A DNA stretch of 47,285 nt from Gammaproteobacteria bacterium (GTDB lineage Bacteria > Pseudomonadota > Gammaproteobacteria > Pseudomonadales > Cellvibrionaceae): the NCBI GenBank assembly GCA_022600975.1, contig JAHZJJ010000115.1, positions 1-47,285 on the forward strand. The letters run 5' to 3'. Below the pieces are notes generated by a model. That model was not told where the DNA came from and did not search any database. It worked only from the letters and a program-made list of their open reading frames with translations. This document shows, in pieces, positions 7,968 to 17,067 of the stretch (the first letter of the stretch is position 1; every line of letters starts with the position of its first letter). Both the position numbers and the translations under genes were made by a program.

Positions 7968-9149
7968 TTAGGGGCTTGATTCAACGGTTTCTGTAGTATC
8001 TTTGCGAAACAGCGCAGCGACAAATTCTCGAGCGCGAAAGGGTTGTAAATCTTCTGCTTGCTCGCCCACACCAATAAAGCGCACCGGAATGCCAAAGCGT
8101 TGTGCCAGCGCAAAAATAATGCCGCCTTTGGCCGTGCCATCGAGTTTGCTCAATACTAGCCCGGTCACCCCCGCAACATCGCGAAACTGGCTGGCTTGGC
8201 TGATGGCGTTCTGGCCCGTGCCGGCATCTAGCACCAACAGCACCTCATGGGGAGCACTTGCATCCAACTTTCCCATTACTCGTCGCACTTTGCTCAGCTC
8301 ATCCATGAGGTTGGATTTGGTGTGTAGACGCCCGGCAGTATCTGCGATAACAATATCAATGTTGCGTGCCTTGGCAGACTGCAGTGCATCAAAAATGACA
8401 GAAGCGCTATCGGCACCAGTGTGTTGTGCGACCACCGGCACCTGATGGCGCTCTCCCCAAACCTGCAGTTGCTCTACTGCGGCCGCGCGAAAGGTATCGC
8501 CCGCCGCGAGCATGACTGACCGCCCTTCATTTAAAAAGCGTTTTGCCAATTTGCCGATAGTTGTGGTTTTACCCACGCCATTGACCCCCACAACCAAAAT
8601 CACAAATGGTTGCCCGTTGTTGGTTGGGACCAGTGGTACTTCCATTCTTTCCAGTAGCGTGGTCAGCTCTTGCTGTAAGGCGTTATACAGAGCTGCGCCA
8701 TTTTTTAGTTCACGTCGTGAGACCCGCGCGGTGAGACGATCGACGATTTCACTGGTGGCCTCCACGCCCACATCGGCCATCAGCAATTGGGTTTCCAACT
8801 CTTCTAAGAGCTCCTCGTCTATTTCTTTGGCACCGAGAAACAGCTTGCCCATGCCTTCGGCAAACTGACTGCTGGAGCGGCTGAGGCCGCGGCGGATACG
8901 GGCAAAAATACTTTCTTTGGGACTTGGCGCTGGCGGTTTTTCGACAGCCTGAGGCGGCGCTGCCAGCGGGGCTTCATCCACTGCAGTATTCTGCGGTGGC
9001 GCCACAATTTCCGGTTCTACCTCGGGTACGATCGGCGACTCCATTTCCTCGGTGGATAACGGCTCTTTAGTGGTTGTGTCGCTGGGGCGGTCATTTTGAT
9101 CGCTCTTGCGTTTATTTTTGCGCAGGAAATTAAAAATCATCGTGAACAT
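7968..9149 (-). CDS. ftsY: Signal recognition particle receptor FtsY
   Basis: FtsY is the SRP receptor GTPase that docks ribosome-SRP complexes at the membrane. The 393-residue protein has an acidic, proline-rich A domain (about residues 15-80), the N domain helices (about 82-180) and the G domain. The G domain shows G1 GVNGVGKTT (about 188-196), the DTFRAAAVEQL motif, DTAGRLHTK, and the SKLDGTAKGG closing motif. A second ATG three codons in could be the true start, since neither has a strong ribosome binding site. It heads the ftsY-ftsE-ftsX cluster and is divergent from rsmD, as is usual. Confidence 0.96.
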   Translation of the reverse strand: MFTMIFNFLRKNKRKSDQNDRPSDTTTKEPLSTEEMESPIVPEVEPEIVAPPQNTAVDEAPLAAPPQAVEKPPAPSPKESIFARIRRGLSRSSSQFAEGMGKLFLGAKEIDEELLEELETQLLMADVGVEATSEIVDRLTARVSRRELKNGAALYNALQQELTTLLERMEVPLVPTNNGQPFVILVVGVNGVGKTTTIGKLAKRFLNEGRSVMLAAGDTFRAAAVEQLQVWGERHQVPVVAQHTGADSASVIFDALQSAKARNIDIVIADTAGRLHTKSNLMDELSKVRRVMGKLDASAPHEVLLVLDAGTGQNAISQASQFRDVAGVTGLVLSKLDGTAKGGIIFALAQRFGIPVRFIGVGEQAEDLQPFRAREFVAALFRKDTTETVESSP

Positions 9150-9247
9150 TCGCTGGGTTTAGCTGGCTAGCAGCGGTACAAAGGCGCTAATCTTAGCATT
9201 GCTGACAAGCTTGGACACAATTTACCCGACAGATCAACGAGATTATT

Positions 9248-9847
9248 TTGAGTAACAAACGCGCCCCCAAACCCACAAACAACCCTCAACTGCGCATTAT
9301 TGGTGGCCAGTGGCGCGGCCGCAAATTGCAGTTTGCACCGATTGAAGGGTTGAGGCCCACTGGTGACCGGCTGCGGGAAACGCTGTTTAACTGGCTGCAG
9401 TTTTGCCTGCCTGGCGCCAGCTGTCTGGATCTGTTTGCCGGTTCTGGTGCCCTTGGCCTGGAGGCTCTGAGCCGCGGTGCTGCGGCCGTGGATTTTATTG
9501 AATTAGATCGCCGTGCCGCGCGAATTTTGCAGCAACAATTGCACACGCTGGGAGCTGAAGGAGGTAGGGTTTATTGCACCAGTGCGGTGGATTTTTTGCA
9601 GCTCCAGCCTGCTCGACCTTATGATCTGGTGTTTGTCGATCCGCCCTTTAGCGCCGATTTATGGGCCCAAACGCTTACCTTACTCGCATCTATGACACTT
9701 GCGCCCGAAGCCCTAGTGTACGTGGAAACACCACGTGCGCTACCCTTAAATATTCCCACGGGGTGGCAACTGCACAGGGAAAAGTTTGCCGGCCAGGTCT
9801 GCATGCATTTGCTGCGCTGCCCGGGCATAGCTGGTGACGGTGCTTAG
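9248..9847 (+). CDS. rsmD: 16S rRNA (guanine(966)-N2)-methyltransferase RsmD
   Basis: RsmD methylates G966 of 16S rRNA during 30S assembly. The 199-residue product starts at a TTG. The family N-terminus is recognisable, with RIIGGQWRGRKL followed by GLRPTGDRLRETLFNWL. The SAM-binding motif CLDLFAGSGALGLEALSRG lies near residue 60 and the catalytic DPPF motif near residue 131. It is divergently arranged with ftsY, the standard layout in gammaproteobacteria, and the roughly 100 bases between the two genes must hold both promoters. Confidence 0.95.
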   Translation: MSNKRAPKPTNNPQLRIIGGQWRGRKLQFAPIEGLRPTGDRLRETLFNWLQFCLPGASCLDLFAGSGALGLEALSRGAAAVDFIELDRRAARILQQQLHTLGAEGGRVYCTSAVDFLQLQPARPYDLVFVDPPFSADLWAQTLTLLASMTLAPEALVYVETPRALPLNIPTGWQLHREKFAGQVCMHLLRCPGIAGDGA

Positions 9848-9881
9848 CGCTACTACTCGGAATTTCAACAATAAAGGTTGA

Positions 9882-9901
9882 GCCCGTTTGAGGAAACGGG
9901 C
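9882..9901. terminator. Hairpin between convergent rsmD and the Tricorn-like gene
   Basis: GCCCGTTT at 9882-9889 pairs perfectly with AAACGGGC at 9894-9901 around the loop GAGG. It sits between two convergent stop codons, where a shared terminator is expected, but neither strand has a good T tract after it, so it is only a candidate. Confidence 0.45.
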
Positions 9902-9911
9902 CGAGAGTGAG

Positions 9912-12900
9912 CTATTGGCCGAGAGAAGTCGGTACAGGGGGTGCTTGTTTAACTTTTATTTCTTTATACCCTTTGAGTTGCTCATTAATTTCATCTATCG
10001 CACGCTCTAGCTGGGTATCAATACCCCGATTGGTATCCGCCGTTTCCAGTTCGACTTCTATATCAGGAGCTATCCCTTCGTTTTCAATAGCCCACTGGCT
10101 TTCTGGGGTGTAAAAACGGAAAAACGGCACAACTAAATTGCCACCATCAATTAAGTCGGGATTGGCTGAAATACCAATTAACCCTCCCCAGGTGCGGGTG
10201 CCAATTAACTTGCCAATTTCCAGGCGGCGAAAAGCATAGGGCAGAAAGTCACCGCCAGAACCTGCATCCTGGTCAATCAGCATTACTTTTGGCCCGTATA
10301 CTGCTCCAGCTGGGGTGTTCCAGTTCAACCCATCGCGCTCTTTCCAGCCCGCTAACTGTTGGCGGGTTAATATGTCGGTGATGTAGTTGGCAACTTGCCC
10401 ACCACTATTGCGTCGTTCATCAATGATCAATGCCTCTTTATTGATTTGGGCAAAAAACATCCGATTAAAATAGCGGAAACCGCCATCCTGAGTGTCGGGT
10501 AAATAGATATATCCAACACGACCGTTGCTTTCTTTATCTACATAGGCCCGATTTTGCTCAATCCAATGCCAGCGCCGCAATTGATCATCTTTAGCGATAG
10601 GCTCAACAATCACTTTTTTTGCACCTTTTGGTTGCGGCTCGCTGTTAACGGTGAGTGTTACTTGCTTGCCCACCGTGCCTTCAAAACGTGAAAAAATATT
10701 TTCCGTTGGGGTTATTTCAACACCATTGATGGCAATAATATAGTCCCCCTCGTTAATCTCCATACCAGGGGCGGCAAGGGGCGCTTTTAGAAATGGATTC
10801 CAACGTTCGCCGGTATATATTTTGTGAATGCGATAGTGTGAATTTTCTACACGGAAATCGGCACCTAACAGACCGATCGTCACCGGCGTTCCCCTGTGTA
10901 CATCGCCGCCGCTTATACGATTGTGCCCTACCTGCATCTCCGCAATCATTTCAACCAAAAGCTCATTGAGATCTTCTCGAGTGGTTACATGGGTCAGCAA
11001 GGCTTCATATCTCTCCCTTATTGCTTCCCAGTCAAGATCATGCATATTGGCAGCATAGAAATAGTCTCTTTCCATACGCCAGGTTTCATCCAAGATTTGT
11101 TGCCACTCTTGGCGCGGGTCAATAAACGATTTTACATCAGTGAGATTGAGCGTTTCTGGTTGCAGTTTTTGTTTGATTTTCGCATAGGATACTTTGGCTT
11201 TTTCCCCTTGAATTAATAGGTGCTCGCCATCTTCACTCAGAACATAGTCAGTGATATTTTTTTGTACCAACACAGGTTTGCGTGTGGAAAAATCAAAACG
11301 GTACAGGGAGTGAGTTGAAGAGGTATCAACATCTGGTAATTCACGGCTGACGCCCGGTTGAGCCTGATCAGTGTAGTATAGGGATCCGTCGTGGGCAACA
11401 CTCAGTTGAGCATAGTTTCGCAGTGCCATCGGCAGTGCAGTTATACGCTCATTGATGCCATCAAGGTCAACTTTGATGGAAGCCAGTTTGCTCTCTTCCT
11501 CCCCTTTTTCTTCTTTGTCCCCCTTGTCCACTTCCCCTGCCTCTTCATCAGATTTTGGCAGCAGTGGAGATTTTTCATCACTAGCTAAGACCACAGCATA
11601 GATAGCATTGCGCAGCGGACGCTCCCGGGTGCTCATTTCCAGCCCTGACTGCAGTGGGCCTGCATTATTAGAGGCAGCAAAATACAAATACTTGCCATCT
11701 TTGCTAAAGGTGGGAGAATCGGCATGCACCATGCCGTCTGTCAATCGTGCGTGCTCTCCAGTTTCGAGGTTGTGCAGGAAAATATCATTAAAGTAATTAT
11801 CTCCCGCCGCCGAGTAAGCGAGCCAGCGGCTATCGGCGCTGACCGACAAGGCCATATCGCTACGACGTTTTTCAGTGGCAATAGGTGTACGCTTGCCGCT
11901 ATCGAGCATTATTGAATAGAGCTTGAGGTGGTTATCCTGATAAATAATTCGACGTCCATCAGGTGTCCATGCCCTCAATGTGTAGTAAGCGGGGTCGCCT
12001 AATTCGTAGCGCTCGCTATTTAGCCCCAGTTGGTCAGTAACCACCAGACGATGTTGCGATCCCTGATCGCTGATATAGGCAATTTTGTCTCCTTGAGGTG
12101 ACCACAAAGCATCTTTTTCTCTGATATTGGCACTGTGTGTGAGGTTGCGTGTGGAGCCATCGCTAATGGGAACAGTAAAAACATCACCTCTGGCCGTCAG
12201 CAGGGCGCGTTTGCCCGATGGCGACAAAGCCAGCTTCTGGATAGTGGTGCTCGCATCTTTCCACTGAGCGCGCAACTGGGGTGAGTCGGCCTTTATTGAT
12301 ATCACCAACTCTTTGTTGTCTAAGGTCTCAGTATCAAGCTCTTTAAGGCGGCCCCCAGTCTCATAAACAATATGTTTTCCGTAGGCGTCTGCATTGCGAA
12401 TATCCCATAGTGTTTCACGGGTTAACTGCTTGATGGTGCGTTTATTAATGTCGTATTGGAACAGGTTGGCAGCGCCATCGTTGCGGTCGGAAATAAAATA
12501 AACCTGGTTGCCCAGCCACATGGGATTGCTATCACTGGCCCTCTCATGGGGTATTTTTTCAACTTGCTGGGTTTTGGGGTCAATGATCCAGATTGGTGGT
12601 GTAGATCCACCGCGGTGCTGTCGCCATCCTGAAGCACCTCGGTGGGCCATTGAGTTAGGTCTGTAAGCGAAGCGCTCACCATCGCCAGACCAGACACCCT
12701 CGGCTACCAGCCCTTCCATAACTTTTTGCGGAAAACCGCCTGCAATAGGTACGTGCCAAGCCTGGTAGCTGCGAGCATTTTTAATTTCGCGTGCGGAGGT
12801 AAAGAGAATATTCTCTCCATCGGCGCTCCATCCGTTCACGATATCATCGCCACTGTGCCATGTGAGCCTCTTTGGCTGACCGCCTTCAGTTGGAATGATA

Positions 12901-13187
12901 TACACATCTAGGTTGTTGTCATAATTGGCAGAAAAGGCAATCCATTGGCCATCTGGAGAAAAATGTGGGTTACTTTCTCGCGCTGGGTGCGATGTTAATC
13001 GACGAGCCTGTTTGCCTTGCCGGTTGGTCAGCCAGATATCCCCACCATAAACAAAGGCAAGATGCTCTTTGGTTATTGCTGGTTGACGCAACAATAAAGT
13101 TTGTTCATCGGCAAGTAGCATTGGGGGTGAAAGAAAAAAAGTTAAAAGCAATAAAACTTTTGTTATTTGTATTCGATGTGCTGCCAT
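9912..13187 (-). CDS. Tricorn-type S41 peptidase, exported
   Basis: This large serine protease has 1,091 residues, as expected for a full-length Tricorn homologue. A signal peptide (basic start, hydrophobic run to about residue 22, then Leu-Ala-Asp) indicates export, unlike the cytoplasmic archaeal enzyme. The N-terminal half contains beta-propeller repeats of the TolB/WD40-like PD40 type, with recurring SPDG and SADG turns. A charged Glu/Lys/Asp linker lies near residues 550-575. Then come a C1 helical region, a PDZ-like domain (about 790-870) and the S41 catalytic domain. The catalytic His is in the QVGHNR motif (about residue 754), the Ser in GSGGDF (about 975), and the Glu in ENEGIAPDIEVE (about 1037). 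It probably degrades peptides in the periplasm. It stands alone. Confidence 0.93.
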   Translation of the reverse strand: MAAHRIQITKVLLLLTFFLSPPMLLADEQTLLLRQPAITKEHLAFVYGGDIWLTNRQGKQARRLTSHPARESNPHFSPDGQWIAFSANYDNNLDVYIIPTEGGQPKRLTWHSGDDIVNGWSADGENILFTSAREIKNARSYQAWHVPIAGGFPQKVMEGLVAEGVWSGDGERFAYRPNSMAHRGASGWRQHRGGSTPPIWIIDPKTQQVEKIPHERASDSNPMWLGNQVYFISDRNDGAANLFQYDINKRTIKQLTRETLWDIRNADAYGKHIVYETGGRLKELDTETLDNKELVISIKADSPQLRAQWKDASTTIQKLALSPSGKRALLTARGDVFTVPISDGSTRNLTHSANIREKDALWSPQGDKIAYISDQGSQHRLVVTDQLGLNSERYELGDPAYYTLRAWTPDGRRIIYQDNHLKLYSIMLDSGKRTPIATEKRRSDMALSVSADSRWLAYSAAGDNYFNDIFLHNLETGEHARLTDGMVHADSPTFSKDGKYLYFAASNNAGPLQSGLEMSTRERPLRNAIYAVVLASDEKSPLLPKSDEEAGEVDKGDKEEKGEEESKLASIKVDLDGINERITALPMALRNYAQLSVAHDGSLYYTDQAQPGVSRELPDVDTSSTHSLYRFDFSTRKPVLVQKNITDYVLSEDGEHLLIQGEKAKVSYAKIKQKLQPETLNLTDVKSFIDPRQEWQQILDETWRMERDYFYAANMHDLDWEAIRERYEALLTHVTTREDLNELLVEMIAEMQVGHNRISGGDVHRGTPVTIGLLGADFRVENSHYRIHKIYTGERWNPFLKAPLAAPGMEINEGDYIIAINGVEITPTENIFSRFEGTVGKQVTLTVNSEPQPKGAKKVIVEPIAKDDQLRRWHWIEQNRAYVDKESNGRVGYIYLPDTQDGGFRYFNRMFFAQINKEALIIDERRNSGGQVANYITDILTRQQLAGWKERDGLNWNTPAGAVYGPKVMLIDQDAGSGGDFLPYAFRRLEIGKLIGTRTWGGLIGISANPDLIDGGNLVVPFFRFYTPESQWAIENEGIAPDIEVELETADTNRGIDTQLERAIDEINEQLKGYKEIKVKQAPPVPTSLGQ

Positions 13188-13944
13188 GTGATCTCCATGA
13201 TCAATACTTAAACAACTGATGGCTTTACTGTGTAACTACAAGCATCATTTTTACCGTAGTGATAGAGCCTTTAATCCGAGCGTATACCAACATACCGATT
13301 TGAATGCAAATTATCAATTAAAACTTGATGGTAATCAGCAAAGTCTGCGCTTTAAGCTAGTTTGCCCATTTTGATACTACGAGGCTATAGGTTTAACACA
13401 GCACTTAAGTTGCAGGCGTTTTTAATAAAGCAATTCATGGACGTTGTTTAAGCGGAAAAAAATTGCTGAGACTTGCAATGCCCGAATCTGGTGTGAATAC
13501 ATTGCCTAAATTAGTGCCAGATAAGTTGCTATTTATTAACCGACCTTGATCGGTTTCTTTTGAAAAATAATTTGACTTCAAACTATAGAGGTAAAGAAAG
13601 TGGAATGATTTGGCCAGAAAATGCAAATTACCAGCTCGAGGACGATTGTTATAATTCGCAGAGCCATTATTAGGTCTTAATTCGGACAGTCCTACAAATG
13701 AAAATCTATGTTTTACAAGGGTATGGGCAATTGAGAGCGGGATCCTTTAGATGATACTGGTGCATATATATTCCATTGCTTAGGAAAGTCATGTTATCTG
13801 GTTGATTTTTTTTACCGGACTTTAAGCTATTTAACTTTCGGATGAGAGGGCGGCCTCAGGAGCTTTAGAGTTCTGCACTATAACTTGGCCGTTGGTGCCA
13901 AAGAGGCTATGCTGCCGACTAGAGTTGGTTAGCGGAGAAGAGCC
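13188..13944. other. 757-base A+T-rich gap without a supported gene
   Basis: This stretch separates the Tricorn-like gene (leaving leftwards) from the carbonic anhydrase gene (leaving rightwards), so both promoters should lie here. Open frames are short; the longest, 63 codons on the minus strand at 13435-13626, has no ribosome binding site and a composition typical of non-coding A+T-rich DNA. A promoter-like pair at 13628-13655 points towards the carbonic anhydrase. A run of eight T residues near 13805 has no stem before it. No repeats or RNA genes are recognised. Confidence 0.5.
13628..13655 (+). promoter_or_regulatory. Possible sigma-70 promoter in the gap before carbonic anhydrase
   Basis: TTACCA (13628-13633) and a perfect TATAAT (13650-13655) are spaced by 16 bases. 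The start point would be near 13662, giving a leader of about 280 bases before the carbonic anhydrase gene or an independent short RNA. The -35 matches only four of six bases. Confidence 0.35.
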
Positions 13945-14601
13945 TTGTCATCACTTGACGATTTAATTGCCAATAATCGTGATTGGTCCCTTGCAATGCA
14001 TCGGGACAAGCCGGATTTCTTTCCTAAACTATCCGCACAGCAAACGCCAGAGTACCTGTGGATTGGCTGTGCCGACAGCCGTGTTCCGCCTGAGCAAATT
14101 GTCGGTTTGCTGCCCGGCGAACTGTTTGTACATCGCAATATTGCCAACTTGGTGGTACACAGCGACCTCAATTGTCTGTCGGTGCTGCAGTATGCGGTGG
14201 AGGTGCTTAAGGTTAAGCATATTATTGTCTGCGGCCACTATGGTTGTGGCGGCGTACGCGGGGCACTAGAAAATCAGCGCTTGGGTATACTCGACAACTG
14301 GTTGTGTCATATTAAAGATGTGCGCGATCAACACCAGGCTTTGATTGATCTCTGTGAGGAGCAAGGTCGATGGGACTTACTGTGTGAATTGAACGTGCTG
14401 GAACAGGTGGCTCATGTGTGCCAAACCACGGTAGTGCGCGATGCTTGGGATGCTGGTCAGTCGCTGTCAATTCATGGTTGGCTGTATCGGCTGACCAATG
14501 GGTTAATTAGTGATCTCGGGCTTACGGTTGCCAATGCCGAACAATTTTCACAAGCATATCGTATCGTGCTCAATGCTATTTCCAAGCCCAGGCTCAGGTA
14601 A
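13945..14601 (+). CDS. can: Beta-class carbonic anhydrase
   Basis: This enzyme interconverts CO2 and bicarbonate in the cytoplasm, supplying bicarbonate for carboxylations. The 218-residue protein closely resembles E. coli Can along its length. The zinc ligands and the Asp-Arg dyad are visible in the segment WIGCADSRVPPE (Cys and Asp near residues 41-43) and in CGHYGCGG (His and Cys near residues 97 and 100). The motif ELFVHRNIANLV is the usual one. The chosen start is a TTG preceded by GGAGAAG at 13934-13940; there is no nearby ATG. It is a single gene with a long, apparently non-coding region upstream. Confidence 0.95.
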   Translation: MSSLDDLIANNRDWSLAMHRDKPDFFPKLSAQQTPEYLWIGCADSRVPPEQIVGLLPGELFVHRNIANLVVHSDLNCLSVLQYAVEVLKVKHIIVCGHYGCGGVRGALENQRLGILDNWLCHIKDVRDQHQALIDLCEEQGRWDLLCELNVLEQVAHVCQTTVVRDAWDAGQSLSIHGWLYRLTNGLISDLGLTVANAEQFSQAYRIVLNAISKPRLR

Positions 14602-14735
14602 GTTTCTAAAAAGCGCTATCGCTTTTGTAGATCCCAGTGGGTTAACTTTATGGCGGTTTTTTTCTAAACTGCAACCTATTACATTTTTCGATAATCTATT
14701 TCCGCGGCGCTAAGTGCTCTGCTTGTAGGGTCAAT

Positions 14736-16403
14736 ATGTCTGAATACCGTATTTGGGAGTGCCAAGTTTGTGGTTGGGTTTATGATGAAGCTAAAGGCTC
14801 TGCAGAGGATGGCATAGCACCAGGCACTCGTTGGGAAGATATTCCATCAGATTGGTACTGCCCCGTATGTGGTGCCCGCAAGGATGAATTTGAGATGATT
14901 GCGATGGCCGCTGGGGATGCCCTGAAGCAGCCTGAGGTGGCGTCAAGCCCAGAGAAAAAAAAGGACTCAAACCCAGTAACTGGCGGGACCAGAATCTGGG
15001 AATGCATGGTATGTGGTTGGACTTATGATGAGGCACGGGGTTGGCCGGAAGATGGCATAGCGCCGGGCACTCGCTGGGAGGATATCCCATCAGACTGGTG
15101 TTGCCCTGAGTGTGGTGTGGGCAAAGAAGATTTTGATATGGTACTGGTAACCCCAGCGCGAGAAACTTCATCAGCAGCACCGGCGGAAGCGGCACCCATA
15201 GCAGCTGCGGCGCAGTCTAATCCTCTGGTAATTGTCGGCAGCGGTTTGGCTGGTTACCATCTCGCGCGGGAATTTCGTCGGTTGGATCAGCACACGCCGC
15301 TCACGATTATTACCGCTGACGATGGCAGTGCCTATTCCAAACCACTGCTTTCTACCTCACTGACGCACGGCAAAACGCCGCAACAACTTGCTAGTGCCTC
15401 CGCAGCCGAGATGGCGCGGGAGTTGAATGCAGAAATTCTAGTGCATACCCAGGTTATCGACTTAGACACCAGTGCCCGCAGGCTGGATTTGGACAGTGGC
15501 GGGATCCGTACTCAATTGCACTATCGCCAGTTGGTACTGGCAACTGGCGCAAATTGTATAACGTTGCCACAAATCGCTGGAGATGGGTTGCAGCGGTTGT
15601 TTCGGGTTAATAGCCTAGAGGATTATCAGCGATTTCGCACCGCCCTGGTTAATCGAAAAAAAGTGTTGCTGCTGGGTGCGGGTTTGATTGGTTGTGAGTT
15701 TGCCAACGATTTGATTCAGTCGGGTTTTGCGGTGGATGTTGTCGATCCGCAGCCCTGGCCTTTGGCTTCGCTGTTGCCAAAGGGGGTTGCACAGGATCTT
15801 AAGCAGAGCTTGCAACAAGCTGGTGTGCGTTTTCACTGTGGCACACAAGTACAGGCGATCAACTGCAGCGGCTCAGGTATCGCTGCGCAACTGAGCGATG
15901 GCGAGATTATTCATGCTGATCTGGTTCTGGCGGCACTGGGCCTGCGTGCCAACACTAATTTGGCCGCAGCGGCTGGGTTGACGACGCGTAAAGGGATTGT
16001 AGTGAACCGTCAATTGCAAACCAGCGATGTCAATATTTTTGCTCTCGGGGATTGTGCAGAGGTAGATGGCCATTCGTTGTTTTTTGTAGCGCCGCTGAGT
16101 CAAAGTGCGCGGGCTTTAGCTAAGACATTGAGTGGTACTGCCACAGAGGTGTGCTACGGTTGCCTTCCGGTGGCGATAAAAACCACTTTGCGGCCGACAG
16201 TGGTCTGTCCACCGCCGGCGGGCGCCGATGGTGGTTGGCAGGAAACCACTGATACCGATGGTGTGCGGGCAGAATTTCGTCAGCGTGATGGCAGCTTGCT
16301 AGGATTCGCGCTCAGTGGTAGTGCCATCGGTAAGCGGGAACAGTTGGCGGACGCCTGCGCGCCGCTCATGGGTAAACGGCCACCTAAGTTTGATGACAAA
16401 TAA
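14736..16403 (+). CDS. Fusion of two rubredoxins with an FAD-dependent rubredoxin reductase
   Basis: This 555-residue protein has three parts. The first rubredoxin (about residues 5-54) has iron ligands Cys9, Cys12, Cys42 and Cys45. The second (about 87-136) has Cys90, Cys93, Cys123 and Cys126, plus an extra Cys122. The two are near copies, sharing the [16 protein letters not shown] segment. After an Ala-rich linker comes a pyridine-nucleotide-disulfide-type flavoprotein (about 152-555) with the FAD motif [11 protein letters not shown], the NAD(P)H motif [13 protein letters not shown] and the closing [11 protein letters not shown] motif. It matches rubredoxin-NAD(P)+ reductases (AlkT/RubB type). 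The fusion should carry electrons from NAD(P)H through FAD to the two iron sites, for an oxygen- or peroxide-reducing enzyme or a monooxygenase. No such partner, for example AlkB, is in this window. Confidence 0.92.
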   Translation: MSEYRIWECQVCGWVYDEAKGSAEDGIAPGTRWEDIPSDWYCPVCGARKDEFEMIAMAAGDALKQPEVASSPEKKKDSNPVTGGTRIWECMVCGWTYDEARGWPEDGIAPGTRWEDIPSDWCCPECGVGKEDFDMVLVTPARETSSAAPAEAAPIAAAAQSNPLVIVGSGLAGYHLAREFRRLDQHTPLTIITADDGSAYSKPLLSTSLTHGKTPQQLASASAAEMARELNAEILVHTQVIDLDTSARRLDLDSGGIRTQLHYRQLVLATGANCITLPQIAGDGLQRLFRVNSLEDYQRFRTALVNRKKVLLLGAGLIGCEFANDLIQSGFAVDVVDPQPWPLASLLPKGVAQDLKQSLQQAGVRFHCGTQVQAINCSGSGIAAQLSDGEIIHADLVLAALGLRANTNLAAAAGLTTRKGIVVNRQLQTSDVNIFALGDCAEVDGHSLFFVAPLSQSARALAKTLSGTATEVCYGCLPVAIKTTLRPTVVCPPPAGADGGWQETTDTDGVRAEFRQRDGSLLGFALSGSAIGKREQLADACAPLMGKRPPKFDDK

Positions 16404-16474
16404 TCTGTATGGCTGTAACAGCTTGCTGTAAAGTGCCTTTGGGTGTAAATCTTAATCAAGAATTCATTGAAACT

Positions 16475-16978
16475 ATGACGTTAAATACTAGACTCGACAC
16501 GATTGAGCAAAGTCGAGCTCTGCGCGATGCGCTTGGAGAATTTGCCACTGGAGTAGCTGTGGTCACGACTCATAGCAGCACTGGAGAACCGGTGGGTATG
16601 ACTGTCAACAGTTTCAATTCAGTCTCCTTGGAGCCGCCGTTAATCCTTTGGAGTGTTGCCAAAGAGGCTTTGGGCTACAGCAATTTTACCGCGGGCAAAG
16701 GTTTTGCGGTGCATATTTTAAAAGGCGATCAGCAGCATATCTCCAATTTGTTTGCCGGTTGTGGTGCGGATAAGTTTGGCCAGGTGAAATGGCACGCGGA
16801 CGCCGATGGGATCCCTATATTGGGTGACTGTGCGGCCTTGTTTCGCTGTCGCCGGGTGCAGTGTATAGCGGGTGGTGACCACACCATTATACTAGGGGAG
16901 GTGTTGCACTTTAATGCCAGTGGCGCTGAACCATTGATTTTTCACCGCGGCCGCTATCGTTCCCTGTCGGGTGATTGA
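16475..16978 (+). CDS. Flavin reductase-like FMN-binding protein
   Basis: This protein belongs to the flavin reductase domain family (HpaC/DIM6/NTAB type), which binds FMN or FAD and reduces it with NAD(P)H, or serves as the small part of a two-component monooxygenase. The family pattern is clear: LRDALGEFATGVAVVTT at the start, then PVGMTVNSFNSVSLEPPLI, and later DHTIILGEVLHF with its catalytic-region histidine. The frame is open from an ATG at 16409; the ATG at 16475 is preferred because it places the protein start where relatives begin (167 residues), though neither has a good ribosome binding site. It follows the rubredoxin fusion closely on the same strand, so the two redox proteins may be co-transcribed. 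Confidence 0.85.
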   Translation: MTLNTRLDTIEQSRALRDALGEFATGVAVVTTHSSTGEPVGMTVNSFNSVSLEPPLILWSVAKEALGYSNFTAGKGFAVHILKGDQQHISNLFAGCGADKFGQVKWHADADGIPILGDCAALFRCRRVQCIAGGDHTIILGEVLHFNASGAEPLIFHRGRYRSLSGD

Positions 16979-17067
16979 GAGGCACCTTTAGACATCTGCT
17001 GGGGTTTTAATGCAAGCTTGCCCAGTATTCGACTTAGAATTTTCAACTTTAGCCATGAGCGCTAGCT

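Noticed and set aside
13435..13626. 63-codon minus-strand frame in the long gap
   Set aside because: No ribosome binding site, no family resemblance and a composition like the surrounding A+T-rich spacer.
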